From: Streptococcus cristatus
GTDB lineage: Bacteria; Bacillota; Bacilli; Lactobacillales; Streptococcaceae
Reading direction: 5' to 3'
Assembly: GCF_003943505.1 (NCBI RefSeq)
Contig: NZ_RJPS01000006.1
Location: forward strand, 1-50,243
Length of the DNA stretch: 50,243 nucleotides
Every line of letters starts with the position of its first letter. The stretch's first letter is position 1. The notes under the pieces are model-generated. The model made no database searches. It had not been told where the DNA came from and saw only the letters and a list, made by a program, of their open reading frames with translations. Below, one piece after another: positions 32,776 through 41,969 of this stretch. A program made the position numbers and the translations under genes.

Positions 32776-33468
32776 CTACCTCTCCTTGACTGTCAGACTT
32801 TTTTCCAGAAACTGGGAAGCCAGCGAAACCACTAGAGCAATCCCCCAGTAAATCAAGGCCACCGCTGTATAGGTTTCAAGGGAATAATTGCCTAGATTAC
32901 GACTGATAAGATTTTGCCCCGCTCCCATGACATCAACTGCTCCAATCGTATAGGCCAGCGCAGCATCCCGCATGAGATTAAGAAAGGCGGTAGTCAAATT
33001 GGGCAGGGCGATGCGAAAAGCCTGTGGCAGAATAATCCGAAGAAAAGTCTGCACTGGTGTCAAGCCAATACTGAGTCCTGCCTCGGTCTGTCCCTTGGGA
33101 ACAGCAAGATAGGCTGCCTTGAAGACTTCTGCAATCATGGCCGCAAAGAGCAAAATCATGGTGATGATGACAAATACGGTCCGTGACCAATTGTTGATAT
33201 CCAGTCCCAGCCACCACTTTAAAAACTCTGGAATGCCATAGAAGACCAAGAAGAGCAAGACAATAGGCGGTGTACACCTAAGGATAAATATATACCCTCT
33301 AGCCAGACCAGCAAAAGTCGGCTCCTCCGCAACTTGAGCCCAGGCCAACAGGCCGCCTAGCAAGGAGCCAATTAAAACCGTCACGAACATAATCCATAAA
33401 GTAGTCGGCAAGGCCTGTAACAAACCAGGCAGTAGGCCAAAAACACGGGACAAATCATAAGCGACCAT
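32776..33468 (-). CDS. Polar amino-acid ABC transporter permease (first)
   Basis: 230 residues, HisM-type. Helices include TLWIMFVTVLIGSLLGGLLAW and FVIITMILLFAAMIAEVF. The EAA loop is AGLSIGLTPVQTFLRIILPQ. It pairs with the next permease. It begins 21 nt after the binding-protein gene, with AAAGGAG before the ATG. Confidence 0.92.
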   Translation of the reverse strand: MVAYDLSRVFGLLPGLLQALPTTLWIMFVTVLIGSLLGGLLAWAQVAEEPTFAGLARGYIFILRCTPPIVLLFLVFYGIPEFLKWWLGLDINNWSRTVFVIITMILLFAAMIAEVFKAAYLAVPKGQTEAGLSIGLTPVQTFLRIILPQAFRIALPNLTTAFLNLMRDAALAYTIGAVDVMGAGQNLISRNLGNYSLETYTAVALIYWGIALVVSLASQFLEKSLTVKER

Positions 33469-33489
33469 ACGGTCTCCTTTCTCCAGCTT

Positions 33490-34374
33490 TTAGTCTTTAT
33501 CTACATAAGAAAAGACATCTTCACCAAAGTATTTTTCCGATAATTTAGAGAGTGTCCCATCTTTCTCCAGCTCTTTAATAGCCTTTTCATAGGCTTTGGC
33601 AAACTCCTCATTCTTTTTATCTTTATGAATGAGTGGATAGGTAGGGATACCCTTGTAAGGGAACCAACTCAGCTGATCCGCATACTGATGGTAGGAACCT
33701 GCCTTGTCTGTGACAGCTTTTTCAAAGGACAATTTGATATCAAAGAAGGAATCATAGCGACCTTCCAAGACCCAAGCATAGGCATCCGCTATCTGAAAAG
33801 ACTCTGCTGCGGTCAACTCAATTGGGCTAGCGCTGTGCTTTTTGTTGTACTCTTCAATCACTGTCCATTGAGCATTCTGTGGTGAAATCGGCACCAATTT
33901 CCCTTTTTCTTTGGCAAAATCATCAATATTTTTAAATTTATTTGCATCTGCTTTTCGAATGGTGAAGCCGATGATACTAGCTCCGATAGGACTTTCTGGA
34001 ATGATGAACTTCTTCGCCCGCTCTTCAGTGTACCAAGCTCCCTTGGTTCCGATATCATATTTCCCAGATTCCAAACCAATCAAAAGATCTTCGTCACTGG
34101 TGCCAGTATATTCGAACTGATAATCTGGCAATTTTTCATCAATGGCCTTGAGTACTGCTACTTCATACCCATCTGACTGGCCTTTTTCGTCCAAAAAGTC
34201 GTAAGGAACGTAGTTTTGCGTATGAGCTACTTTTAAAGTCGTGACCTTGTCACTGCCTGATGCAGAGCTGCTCGTCTTGCTGGATGAAGCCCCCGTCAAG
34301 GTCCGTCCCAAATAAGTCGCAGCGACAATAGCAATCACAGCTACTCCACCGATAATCCATTTTTTCTTGCTCAT
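33490..34374 (-). CDS. Amino-acid ABC transporter substrate-binding protein (membrane-anchored, no lipobox)
   Basis: A 294-residue SBP_bac_3-type protein with the family pattern (LKVAHTQNYVPYDFLDEKGQ, DGYEVAVLKAI, GLESGKYDIGTKG, TEERAKKF). The N-terminus is KKKWIIGGVAVIAIVAATYL, followed by a Ser-rich linker. There is no cysteine anywhere in the protein, so it cannot be a lipoprotein. It is likely held by an uncleaved N-terminal helix or cleaved by signal peptidase I. The family includes cystine and methionine-derivative binders. Confidence 0.92.
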   Translation of the reverse strand: MSKKKWIIGGVAVIAIVAATYLGRTLTGASSSKTSSSASGSDKVTTLKVAHTQNYVPYDFLDEKGQSDGYEVAVLKAIDEKLPDYQFEYTGTSDEDLLIGLESGKYDIGTKGAWYTEERAKKFIIPESPIGASIIGFTIRKADANKFKNIDDFAKEKGKLVPISPQNAQWTVIEEYNKKHSASPIELTAAESFQIADAYAWVLEGRYDSFFDIKLSFEKAVTDKAGSYHQYADQLSWFPYKGIPTYPLIHKDKKNEEFAKAYEKAIKELEKDGTLSKLSEKYFGEDVFSYVDKD

Positions 34375-34389
34375 TCTTTCGTCTCCTTT

Positions 34390-35388
34390 TTATGCTAAAC
34401 TCGCTGCTTGGCGAACCCACTCAATCCGCTCTGGATCAATATCGCTTGGGATGGTGCAGTCAGCCCCGATAATCAAAGCATCCTTGCCAGCCTCTGCTAT
34501 CAAGCGCTTGGTTTCATTTTGAATAGCTTCTTGGCTACCTGTGTAGAGCAAACCAGTCTTGCCATTTTCAAAGCCACCGAGAACAGTGCGACCACTGAAT
34601 AATTTGCGACCTTCTGCCAAACTGATACCTTCTGGTCCAACTGCCCAGTTGATGACCTGAGCTGGATAATCTGTGAAAAGATGAACGTCGTTTCGTGCGC
34701 CTTCGTAGCCACAAATATGCAGAATATTCACTCCGCCAGCCGCATTGGCTGCTTCCAGCACCGCTAATTCACTAGGAGCAATGTAAGCCTTGTAATCTTC
34801 GACCGACACTCTCGCATCCTGAATACTCTGAACGCTGAGGTAAATTCCATCCGCATCAGCTTCCTTGATAATGCGTTCTGTCAGAGCCGCGATATCTTGA
34901 GCAATCACATCCAGCACCCGCTTTGTCACTTCCGCATCCTCTGCTAGAAAATCTGCAATGATGTCATCTCCTCCAGCAACCTTGCCAACCAGCCATTTAA
35001 AGTAGGTTACCGGCGCAAAAATATTGTAAATAGCGACCAAGTCCTCTGTGAAGCTAGCCCTAATCTTCTGAACCAGCTCCACCTGCTCACTAATCCAAGG
35101 ATGGTCGGCGCCTAAAGGCTCGATATCTGCCAAGTCCTTGATGGATTGAACTTTTTTCAAGCGCTCGTTCGGATAGGCAAAATAACCATCGCTCATCAGT
35201 TTGACAAAGTCTGGCTTGACTTCTGTTAGAAATGTTTCATGGCCTGCCAGATTTTTCTCAATAATAGTCTGATTGCCAAAACCAGCCAGCCACTCATCCT
35301 CGCTGGTAAAATGATGCCAGAAACCAACTGGCACTCGATCAACTTTTTCCCCCTTAAAGGCTTTTAAAACCAACTCTCTTTTAGACAT
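34390..35388 (-). CDS. UroD-fold zinc methyltransferase-like protein (MtaA/CmuA/MetE-type)
   Basis: 332 residues of the uroporphyrinogen decarboxylase fold (GFWHHFTSEDEW near the start; KLMSDGYFAYPNERL). It carries the ligands of cobalamin/thiol methyltransferases instead of decarboxylase features: NILHICGYEG (H-x-C, about residue 224-226) and a late Cys in IIGADCTIPSDIDPERI (about 312). These form the zinc site that activates a thiol in MtaA/CmuA/MetE. Streptococci do not make heme, so decarboxylation is unlikely. It heads the amino-acid ABC operon, 15 nt before the binding-protein gene. Demethylation of a methylated sulfur compound is my inference. Confidence 0.85.
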   Translation of the reverse strand: MSKRELVLKAFKGEKVDRVPVGFWHHFTSEDEWLAGFGNQTIIEKNLAGHETFLTEVKPDFVKLMSDGYFAYPNERLKKVQSIKDLADIEPLGADHPWISEQVELVQKIRASFTEDLVAIYNIFAPVTYFKWLVGKVAGGDDIIADFLAEDAEVTKRVLDVIAQDIAALTERIIKEADADGIYLSVQSIQDARVSVEDYKAYIAPSELAVLEAANAAGGVNILHICGYEGARNDVHLFTDYPAQVINWAVGPEGISLAEGRKLFSGRTVLGGFENGKTGLLYTGSQEAIQNETKRLIAEAGKDALIIGADCTIPSDIDPERIEWVRQAASLA

Positions 35389-35418
35389 ATCTTGCTCCTT
35401 TTCAATTTGATTGCTATT

Positions 35419-35447
35419 ATCATATCACTGAAAAGTAAGCTTTCCAA
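35419..35447 (-). promoter_or_regulatory. Promoter of the UroD-like/ABC operon
   Basis: Minus-strand TTGGAA (35442-35447), 17-nt spacer, TATGAT (35419-35424). TGATA occurs in and around the -10, and a TGATA-N9-TATTT motif lies just upstream. Confidence 0.7.
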
Positions 35448-35600
35448 ATATATATTTCCTATCAGCCCGATTAAAAATATTTATAAGAGTAAATTAAAAA
35501 AGCTAGCTCGAACTAGACTTACCAAGGTTTTTCAGCTTTCGATGAAAAAACTGTTTCCTCACCATTTTTAGAAAGTCAAGATATATATTTTCTATGGGAT

Positions 35601-35619
35601 AGATAAACAATCTTTATCA
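35601..35619. promoter_or_regulatory. CmbR/CysR-type operator candidate, site 1
   Basis: AGATA-N9-TATCA, which also reads as the dyad GATAAA-N5-TTTATC (35602-35618). It matches 9 of 10 fixed bases of the streptococcal sulfur-regulator box TGATA-N9-TATCA, as I recall it. It lies in the gap before the UroD-like/ABC operon. Confidence 0.5.
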
Positions 35620-35638
35620 AAAGACCTCTACTTCGATC

Positions 35639-36688
35639 TTACTTACCCTTAGCCGCAAAATACTCCCGCACAAGCGGTGCAACCTTGGTGCCAAAGAGTT
35701 CGATAGACTGGAGAACCTGCTCATGCGGAAGCGATCCCAACGGCAGATGCAGCATGAAGCGGTCCAATCCCAGCTCCTCTATCATCTTGATCAATTTCTG
35801 AGCGACCTTTTCAGGGCTACCGACAAACATGGCCCCCTCTGGCCCTACCTGATCTAGATATTGCTCATAGGTCATCTCCCGCCAGTGAGGGCGGTCTTTA
35901 GAGATAGCGTCCACTACCTGCTTGGTCGGATGGAAGTAAGTCCGGACTGCCTCCTCATTGTCCTCCATGACCCAGCCCCAAGAGTGGGCAGCGATCTTCA
36001 ACTTTTCATCTGAGTGGCCACTTTCCCGTCCAATCCGGCGATACGCATCCAGCAAGGGCTTGAAGCGCTTAGGCTGTCCACCGATAATGGCATACGCAAT
36101 TGGCAGGCCTTTCTGGGCGACCTTAATGGTGGACTCGACATTGCCTCCCGTCGCTACCCAAACTGGCAATGTTTCTTGCACAGCCCGTGGGTAGACTTCC
36201 CGATTATCAATAGTTTGCGTCAGCTTTCCCTTCCAATTTAACCGCGTCTCGGCACTGGCATAGAGGAGCAGATCCAATTTTTCATCAAAAAGCTCTTCAT
36301 AATCCTTCAAGTCATAGCCAAAGAGCGGAAAGGACTCGATAAAAGATCCACGGCCAGCCATGACCTCTGCTCTGCCATTTGACAAAGCATCAATCGTCGC
36401 ATACTGCTGGTAGACTCGGATAGGATCCAAGCTCGACAAGACACTGACAGCACTGGTCAAGCGAATCTTCTCTGTCTTGACCGCACCAGCCGCCAGCACA
36501 ATCTCCGGTGCAGAGACGGCAAAGTCCTCTCGATGATGCTCTCCAATGCCATACACGTCCAGTCCCACCTTGTCTGCCAGCTCAATCTCTGCTATCAGTT
36601 GCCGAATGCGTTCATCATGAGTATAGATCTGCCCAGTCCCCTCTAGCAGCGTTGTCTCTCCAAAAGTAGAAATACCTAATTCCACCAT
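35639..36688 (-). CDS. LLM-class (luciferase-like) flavin-dependent oxidoreductase
   Basis: 349 residues of the bacterial luciferase-like TIM barrel (YGIGEHHREDFAVSAPEIVL; LTSAVSVLSSLDPIRVYQQY; GRAEVMAGRGSFIESFPLFG; LPVWVATGG). These FMN-dependent monooxygenases oxidise small, often sulfur- or nitrogen-bearing compounds. In B. subtilis, YtmO of this class sits in a sulfur amino-acid operon with a Tcy transporter. ATG 36688 follows AGGAGGACAAAAC; an ATG six codons upstream overlaps that site. It is a separate transcript from the ABC operon but has a similar operator-like site. Confidence 0.9.
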   Translation of the reverse strand: MVELGISTFGETTLLEGTGQIYTHDERIRQLIAEIELADKVGLDVYGIGEHHREDFAVSAPEIVLAAGAVKTEKIRLTSAVSVLSSLDPIRVYQQYATIDALSNGRAEVMAGRGSFIESFPLFGYDLKDYEELFDEKLDLLLYASAETRLNWKGKLTQTIDNREVYPRAVQETLPVWVATGGNVESTIKVAQKGLPIAYAIIGGQPKRFKPLLDAYRRIGRESGHSDEKLKIAAHSWGWVMEDNEEAVRTYFHPTKQVVDAISKDRPHWREMTYEQYLDQVGPEGAMFVGSPEKVAQKLIKMIEELGLDRFMLHLPLGSLPHEQVLQSIELFGTKVAPLVREYFAAKGK

Positions 36689-36709
36689 GTTTTGTCCTCC
36701 TGACATTTA

Positions 36710-36741
36710 AGATAAAAATATTTTATCGCTAATTAGTGATA
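36710..36741. promoter_or_regulatory. CmbR/CysR-type operator candidate, site 2, before the LLM gene
   Basis: AGATA-N9-TATCG followed after 8 nt by TGATA; it also reads as the dyad GATAAA-N5-TTTATC (36711-36727), the same arms as site 1. It overlaps a likely promoter (TTGTAT-17-TAAAAT on the minus strand). Confidence 0.5.
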
Positions 36742-36844
36742 TATACAAAAATGATGCTCAACCTATTGTCCATCTGCATAGAATAACATGGTTTTATCAT
36801 GATAGAAAGAGACTTCCAAAGAGCACCATCACCAAAATACCACA

Positions 36845-36872
36845 CCAAAAGCCCCAGAAAAATCTGAGGCTT
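36845..36872 (-). terminator. Terminator of glmS
   Basis: AAGCCCCAGA (36849-36858) / TCTGAGGCTT (36863-36872), one mismatch, followed by TTTT on the minus strand. Confidence 0.75.
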
Positions 36873-36901
36873 GGTATTCTTATCGAGATTCATTAAGATG
36901 G

Positions 36902-38713
36902 TTATTCTACCGTTACAGATTTAGCGAGATTGCGCGGTTTATCTACATCCAAACCGCGGTGCAGAGTTGCAAAATAGGCAATCAATTGAGTCGGTACTAC
37001 CATAGAGATTGGTGACAGGTAAGGGTGAACTTGGCTCAGGACAATATCGTCTCCATCCTTAGCCACATTTTCCTCCGCAATGGTCAACACCTTGGCTCCA
37101 CGCGCCACAACTTCAGAAACATTTCCGCGAGTATGGCTAGCCAAAACCTCGTCTGAAAGCAAAGCTAGAACAGGGGTTCCCTCTTCAATCAGAGAAATAG
37201 TACCATGCTTAAGCTCTCCTGCCGCAAAGCCTTCACACTGAATGTAGGAAATCTCCTTAAGCTTAAGGCTGGCTTCCATCGCCACATAATAATCCTGACC
37301 ACGACCGATATAAAAGGCGCTGCGAGTTTCTTCCAACAAGTCACGAACCTTGCTTTCGATCAGTTCTTTTTCAGAAAGAGTAGACTCGATAGACTGAGCT
37401 ACGATAGACAGCTCATGAACCAAATCAAAATTCTTGGCTTTTTCGTTGCCATTGGCATCACCAACCGCCTTGGCCAAGAAAGCTAGGGCAGCGATTTGTG
37501 CAGTGTAGGCCTTGGTTGAAGCCACGGCAATTTCTGGTCCAGCATGGAGAAGCAAGGTATGCTTGGCTTCACGAGACAAGGTTGAACCTGGCACATTGGT
37601 TACTGTCAAGCTAGGAATGCCCAATTCATTGGCCTTGACCAAGACTTGACGACTATCAGCTGTCTCACCAGATTGGCTGATAAAGATGAAAAGTGGCTTC
37701 TTGCTCAGAAGAGGCATAGCATAGCCCCATTCTGAAGAAATGCCCAGCTCAACTGGCGTATCCGTCAACTCTTCCAGCATTCGTTTAGAAGCGTAACCAG
37801 CATGATAAGAAGTTCCAGCAGCAATGATATAAATGCGATCCGCTTCTTGGACTGTCTTGATGATGGCAGGATCAATCAGCATCTTATTATTTTCATCCGC
37901 ATAAGTGCTGATCAGCTTACGCATCACGGTCGGCTGCTCATCAATTTCCTTCAGCATGTAGTAAGGATAAGTGCCTTTGCCGATATCGGACAAGTCCAGC
38001 TCAGCAGTATAGCTACCACGTTCAAGAACATTGCCTTCGTAGTCTTGCACTTCTACGCCATTAGCCGTCACGATAACCAACTCTTTATCATGGATTTCCA
38101 TATATTCGCTGGTCTCACGAATCATAGCCATAGCATCGGAGCAGACCATATTGTAGCCTTCGCCCAAGCCGATCAAAAGCGGAGATTTGTTTTTGGCAAC
38201 ATAGATCATAGAAGGATCTTGGGCATCTACTAAGGCAAAAGCGTAGGAACCTTCGATAATGTGAAGAGCCTTGCGGAAAGCGTCAAGAACAGATAGACCG
38301 TCTTCTTCCGCGAATTTCCCAATCAAATGAACTGTAATTTCTGTATCTGTCTGCCCTTTAAAATCATGGCCAGCAAGATAGTTATTTTTGATATCCAGGT
38401 AATTTTCAATCACACCGTTGTGAACCAAAACAAAACGGCCTGTCTGAGAAGTGTGAGGATGGGCGTTATTCTCACTTGGTTTTCCGTGGGTTGCCCAGCG
38501 GGTATGACCAATACCTGTTGAACCTGCTACATCCATGCCAATCTTAGCACGAAGATCTGCAATCCGACCAACAGACTTGACCAGACTAGATTTTTCTCCT
38601 GTTGTCACAAAAATTCCAGCCGAATCATAGCCTCGGTATTCTAACTTTTCAAGTCCTTGCATCAAAATATCTGTTGCATTGCGGTTTCCCACAACTCCGA
38701 CGATTCCACACAT
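36902..38713 (-). CDS. glmS: Glutamine-fructose-6-phosphate aminotransferase (isomerizing)
   Basis: 603 residues. The class II glutaminase domain has the N-terminal nucleophile Cys2 (CGIVGVVGN) and GHTRWATHG. Two SIS domains (about 280-603) include [14 protein letters not shown]. The C-terminus ends [12 protein letters not shown]. It makes glucosamine-6-phosphate for cell wall precursors. Transcription comes from a consensus promoter with NagR-type sites on both sides. The AAAGGAGGA lies 37 nt upstream of the ATG, beyond a hairpin, which is abnormal. A glmS ribozyme is not present. Confidence 0.97.
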   Translation of the reverse strand: MCGIVGVVGNRNATDILMQGLEKLEYRGYDSAGIFVTTGEKSSLVKSVGRIADLRAKIGMDVAGSTGIGHTRWATHGKPSENNAHPHTSQTGRFVLVHNGVIENYLDIKNNYLAGHDFKGQTDTEITVHLIGKFAEEDGLSVLDAFRKALHIIEGSYAFALVDAQDPSMIYVAKNKSPLLIGLGEGYNMVCSDAMAMIRETSEYMEIHDKELVIVTANGVEVQDYEGNVLERGSYTAELDLSDIGKGTYPYYMLKEIDEQPTVMRKLISTYADENNKMLIDPAIIKTVQEADRIYIIAAGTSYHAGYASKRMLEELTDTPVELGISSEWGYAMPLLSKKPLFIFISQSGETADSRQVLVKANELGIPSLTVTNVPGSTLSREAKHTLLLHAGPEIAVASTKAYTAQIAALAFLAKAVGDANGNEKAKNFDLVHELSIVAQSIESTLSEKELIESKVRDLLEETRSAFYIGRGQDYYVAMEASLKLKEISYIQCEGFAAGELKHGTISLIEEGTPVLALLSDEVLASHTRGNVSEVVARGAKVLTIAEENVAKDGDDIVLSQVHPYLSPISMVVPTQLIAYFATLHRGLDVDKPRNLAKSVTVE

Positions 38714-38723
38714 AGATTTATTT

Positions 38724-38759
38724 CTAGCCTTTTACTGGCAAAAAGCTAGTTCCTCCTTT
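38724..38759 (-). promoter_or_regulatory. Displaced ribosome site and hairpin in the glmS leader
   Basis: Minus-strand AAAGGAGGA (38751-38759) is followed by a stem CTAGC (38745-38749) / GCTAG (38724-38728) before the glmS ATG at 38713. The same site is well spaced for a TTG that starts a five-codon frame ending in TAG. Confidence 0.6.
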
Positions 38760-38763
38760 ATCG

Positions 38764-38855
38764 AAAATTGGTATAGTCTTATTTATCTTTTTATCGAGAG
38801 ACAAAGACATTATACACACCGATTTGATATTTGTCAACATAAAATTGGTATAGTT
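38764..38855 (-). promoter_or_regulatory. glmS promoter flanked by two NagR-type (dre) sites
   Basis: Minus-strand TTGACA (38832-38837), 17-nt spacer, TATAAT (38809-38814). Plus-strand AAAATTGGTATAGTC (38764-38778) and AAAATTGGTATAGTT (38841-38855) are near-identical. They match the TTGGTATA core of streptococcal NagR sites, which control glmS and nagAB. Confidence 0.75.
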
Positions 38856-38904
38856 TGACAAAGAAGAAAGCTAATCTGAACTCGACCTAAAATATTAGTG
38901 AAAC

Positions 38905-38926
38905 AAAAAATCTCCCCGAAGGGAGA
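38905..38926 (-). terminator. Terminator with UUCG loop after element 1
   Basis: Minus-strand TCTCCC-TTCG-GGGAGA followed by TTTTTTG. Confidence 0.9.
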
Positions 38927-38940
38927 AGAGCTGGTTTATT

Positions 38941-39002
38941 TCACCTTACAGTGCTAGGAACCGTAACCGAAGATCATACTTGAGTATATCGAGGTAAGGT
39001 GA
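38941..39002 (-). ncRNA. Structured element 1 (rpsO-glmS gap)
   Basis: Closed by an 8-bp stem TCACCTTA (38941-38948) / TAAGGTGA (38995-39002). The core CTAGG..CGAAGAT-hairpin-ATCGAG is shared with element 2 at 39050-39132. The inner hairpin ATACT-TG-AGTAT differs in sequence from that of element 2 but keeps pairing. It is followed by a terminator on the minus strand. Not recognised as a known RNA family; the strand is inferred from the terminator. Confidence 0.5.
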
Positions 39003-39008
39003 CAACAT

Positions 39009-39036
39009 AAAAAGCCCTCTGAGATCAGAGAGCTTT
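39009..39036 (-). terminator. Terminator after element 2 / rpsO
   Basis: AAAGCCCTCTGA / TCAGAGAGCTTT (39011-39036, 2-nt loop, one mismatch) followed by TTTTTA on the minus strand. Confidence 0.85.
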
Positions 39037-39049
39037 ATTCTTGCTGGAT

Positions 39050-39132
39050 AAAACGTTTATAGACTAGGCGACTAGGCGAAGATTGTACTAATGGTACATC
39101 GAGCCGAAGCCAACGAAGTATAGAAACGTTTT
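39050..39132 (-). ncRNA. Structured element 2, 3' of rpsO
   Basis: Closed by a 9-bp stem AAAACGTTT (39050-39058) / AAACGTTTT (39124-39132). The core CTAGG..CGAAGAT-(TGTAC-loop-GTACA)-TCGAG aligns with element 1 at equal length. It lies 10 nt after the rpsO stop and before a terminator, so it is probably the 3' end of the rpsO mRNA or a processed RNA. Confidence 0.5.
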
Positions 39133-39142
39133 AGACGCAAGA

Positions 39143-39412
39143 TTAACGACGAAGTCCTAGAGAGTTGATCAACTCACGGTAACGGTTAACGTCGTTTTTA
39201 CGCAAGTATGCAAGCAAGTTACGACGGCGACCGATTTTCTTCATCAAACCACGGTAAGTAGCGTGGTCTTTTTTGTGTTGTTTGATGTGTTCGTTAAGGT
39301 GGTTGATTTCCCAAGTAAGGACAGCAACTTGAACCTCTACTGAACCTGTATCACCTTCGTGACGTGCATATTGTGCAATGATTTCATTTTTTTTCTCTTT
39401 TGAGATTGCCAT
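39143..39412 (-). CDS. rpsO: 30S ribosomal protein S15
   Basis: 89 residues, the full S15 length ([56 protein letters not shown]). It binds the central domain of 16S rRNA. ATG 39412 follows AAGGAG; the in-frame extension upstream lacks a ribosome site. The 90-nt leader contains a stem GCAGG / CCTGC that may serve the S15 autoregulation known in other bacteria. Confidence 0.97.
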   Translation of the reverse strand: MAISKEKKNEIIAQYARHEGDTGSVEVQVAVLTWEINHLNEHIKQHKKDHATYRGLMKKIGRRRNLLAYLRKNDVNRYRELINSLGLRR

Positions 39413-39502
39413 GATAAGCTCCTTTTCTTTACGCTTCATCCGAGTGGCAGGCTTGGCAATTCCTGCAACCAAGAAGAAGTTATTTGTCTTTAAGACATTC
39501 TT

Positions 39503-39531
39503 ATTTTATCAGGAAGGCAAGTTTTTGTCAA
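39503..39531 (-). promoter_or_regulatory. Promoter of rpsO
   Basis: Minus-strand TTGACA (39526-39531), 17-nt spacer, TAAAAT (39503-39508). Confidence 0.85.
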
Positions 39532-39627
39532 ATCTTCTACTTTTCCAACAAAGTCAGCCAAATTTCACTAGCCAAAACAAAAATTTTCTACACATTTGCT
39601 CCAAGGCTCGATCTAGCTAGTCGCTTT

Positions 39628-39656
39628 TTGACTTTGGAGCGGCTTTAGCTTATACT
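39628..39656 (+). promoter_or_regulatory. Promoter of the aldo/keto reductase gene
   Basis: TTGACT (39628-39633), 17-nt spacer, TATACT (39651-39656). Confidence 0.8.
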
Positions 39657-39686
39657 GAGATTAAAATGATACGAGGAGAAGAGCTT

Positions 39687-40613
39687 ATGAAATACCTTGA
39701 ATTTGGAGAAAGCAAGCGAGAAATTTCCCAGATTATTATAGGGCTGATGCGAATTGCCCAAATGACCCCCAAAGAGGTGGAAGAACTGGTCGAAACAGCC
39801 TTGTCAGTCGGAATTAATGCTTTTGACTTAGCCGATATCTACGGTGGAGGCAAGTGCGAAGAAATTCTGGGACAAGTGCTCAAAAATCGGCCTGACCTGC
39901 GGGCTAAGATGTGGATTCAGTCCAAAGTGGGAATCCGCATAGAAGAATTCACCTACTTCGACTTTTCCAAAGACCATATCCTCGAAGCAACGGATGGTAT
40001 TTTACAGCGTCTAGGTGTAGACCATCTGGACTCTCTGCTCCTGCATCGACCTGATGCTCTGATGGAGCCTAGTGAAATCGCTGAAGCTTTCGATCTGCTC
40101 AAATCTCAAGGAAAGGTTCTTGATTTTGGAGTGTCCAACCAGAATCCTATGATAATGGAACTTCTCAAAAAAGAGGTCAAGCAACCCTTGGTGGCAAATC
40201 AGCTCCAATTGAGCGCAGCTTTTTCACCTGCCTTTGAGTCCAGCTTCCACGTCAACATGGAGGGAACAGCCGCAAATATGCGCGACGGTAGCATTTTCGA
40301 ATACTGCCGCCTCAACGGCATCGTGATTCAAGCCTGGTCTGTCCTCCAGCACGGCTATTTTGAAGGCGTTTTTGTCGGTTCGGATAAATATCCCAAACTC
40401 AATGCCGTCCTGAACCGACTGGCCAACAAATACCAAATATCACCATCCGCAGTGGCTATTGCTTGGGTACTACGCTATCCAGCTCACATGCAAGCGGTCA
40501 TCGGCACGACCAAGGCTAGCCGCATCATCGAATCAGCTAAGGCCGCAGATATTGAACTGACTAGAAAAGAATGGTACGAAATCTATTGGGCCTCTGGAAA
40601 AGATCTTCCTTAA
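39687..40613 (+). CDS. Aldo/keto reductase family oxidoreductase
   Basis: 308 residues, an NADPH-dependent TIM barrel. The catalytic set is visible: Asp/Tyr in NAFDLADIYGGGKCEE, Lys in MWIQSKVGI, His in DSLLLHRPDAL. AIAWVLRYPAHMQAVIGTTK contains the cofactor loop. It resembles YdhF-type reductases; the substrate is unknown. ATG 39687 follows AGGAG by 8 nt; an ATG at 39666 is upstream of that site. Own promoter. Confidence 0.92.
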   Translation: MKYLEFGESKREISQIIIGLMRIAQMTPKEVEELVETALSVGINAFDLADIYGGGKCEEILGQVLKNRPDLRAKMWIQSKVGIRIEEFTYFDFSKDHILEATDGILQRLGVDHLDSLLLHRPDALMEPSEIAEAFDLLKSQGKVLDFGVSNQNPMIMELLKKEVKQPLVANQLQLSAAFSPAFESSFHVNMEGTAANMRDGSIFEYCRLNGIVIQAWSVLQHGYFEGVFVGSDKYPKLNAVLNRLANKYQISPSAVAIAWVLRYPAHMQAVIGTTKASRIIESAKAADIELTRKEWYEIYWASGKDLP

Positions 40614-40738
40614 AAAATGAGCCTAAAATCCGATTAATTTTCTACCTAGTGTTAGCTGAAGAACTGTTTAAAAATCTGACCAAGGCATGTCCACTGTATA
40701 GCCGAGAAGGTAAAATTACCTTGCACAAGCTTAACTAG

Positions 40739-41956
<1,218 letters not shown>

Positions 41957-41969
41957 GAAAGGAAGTCCT

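Noticed and set aside
38714..38940. glmS ribozyme or riboswitch in the glmS leader
   Set aside because: The transcribed leader is only about 90 nt and lacks the ribozyme core; NagR-type sites explain regulation.
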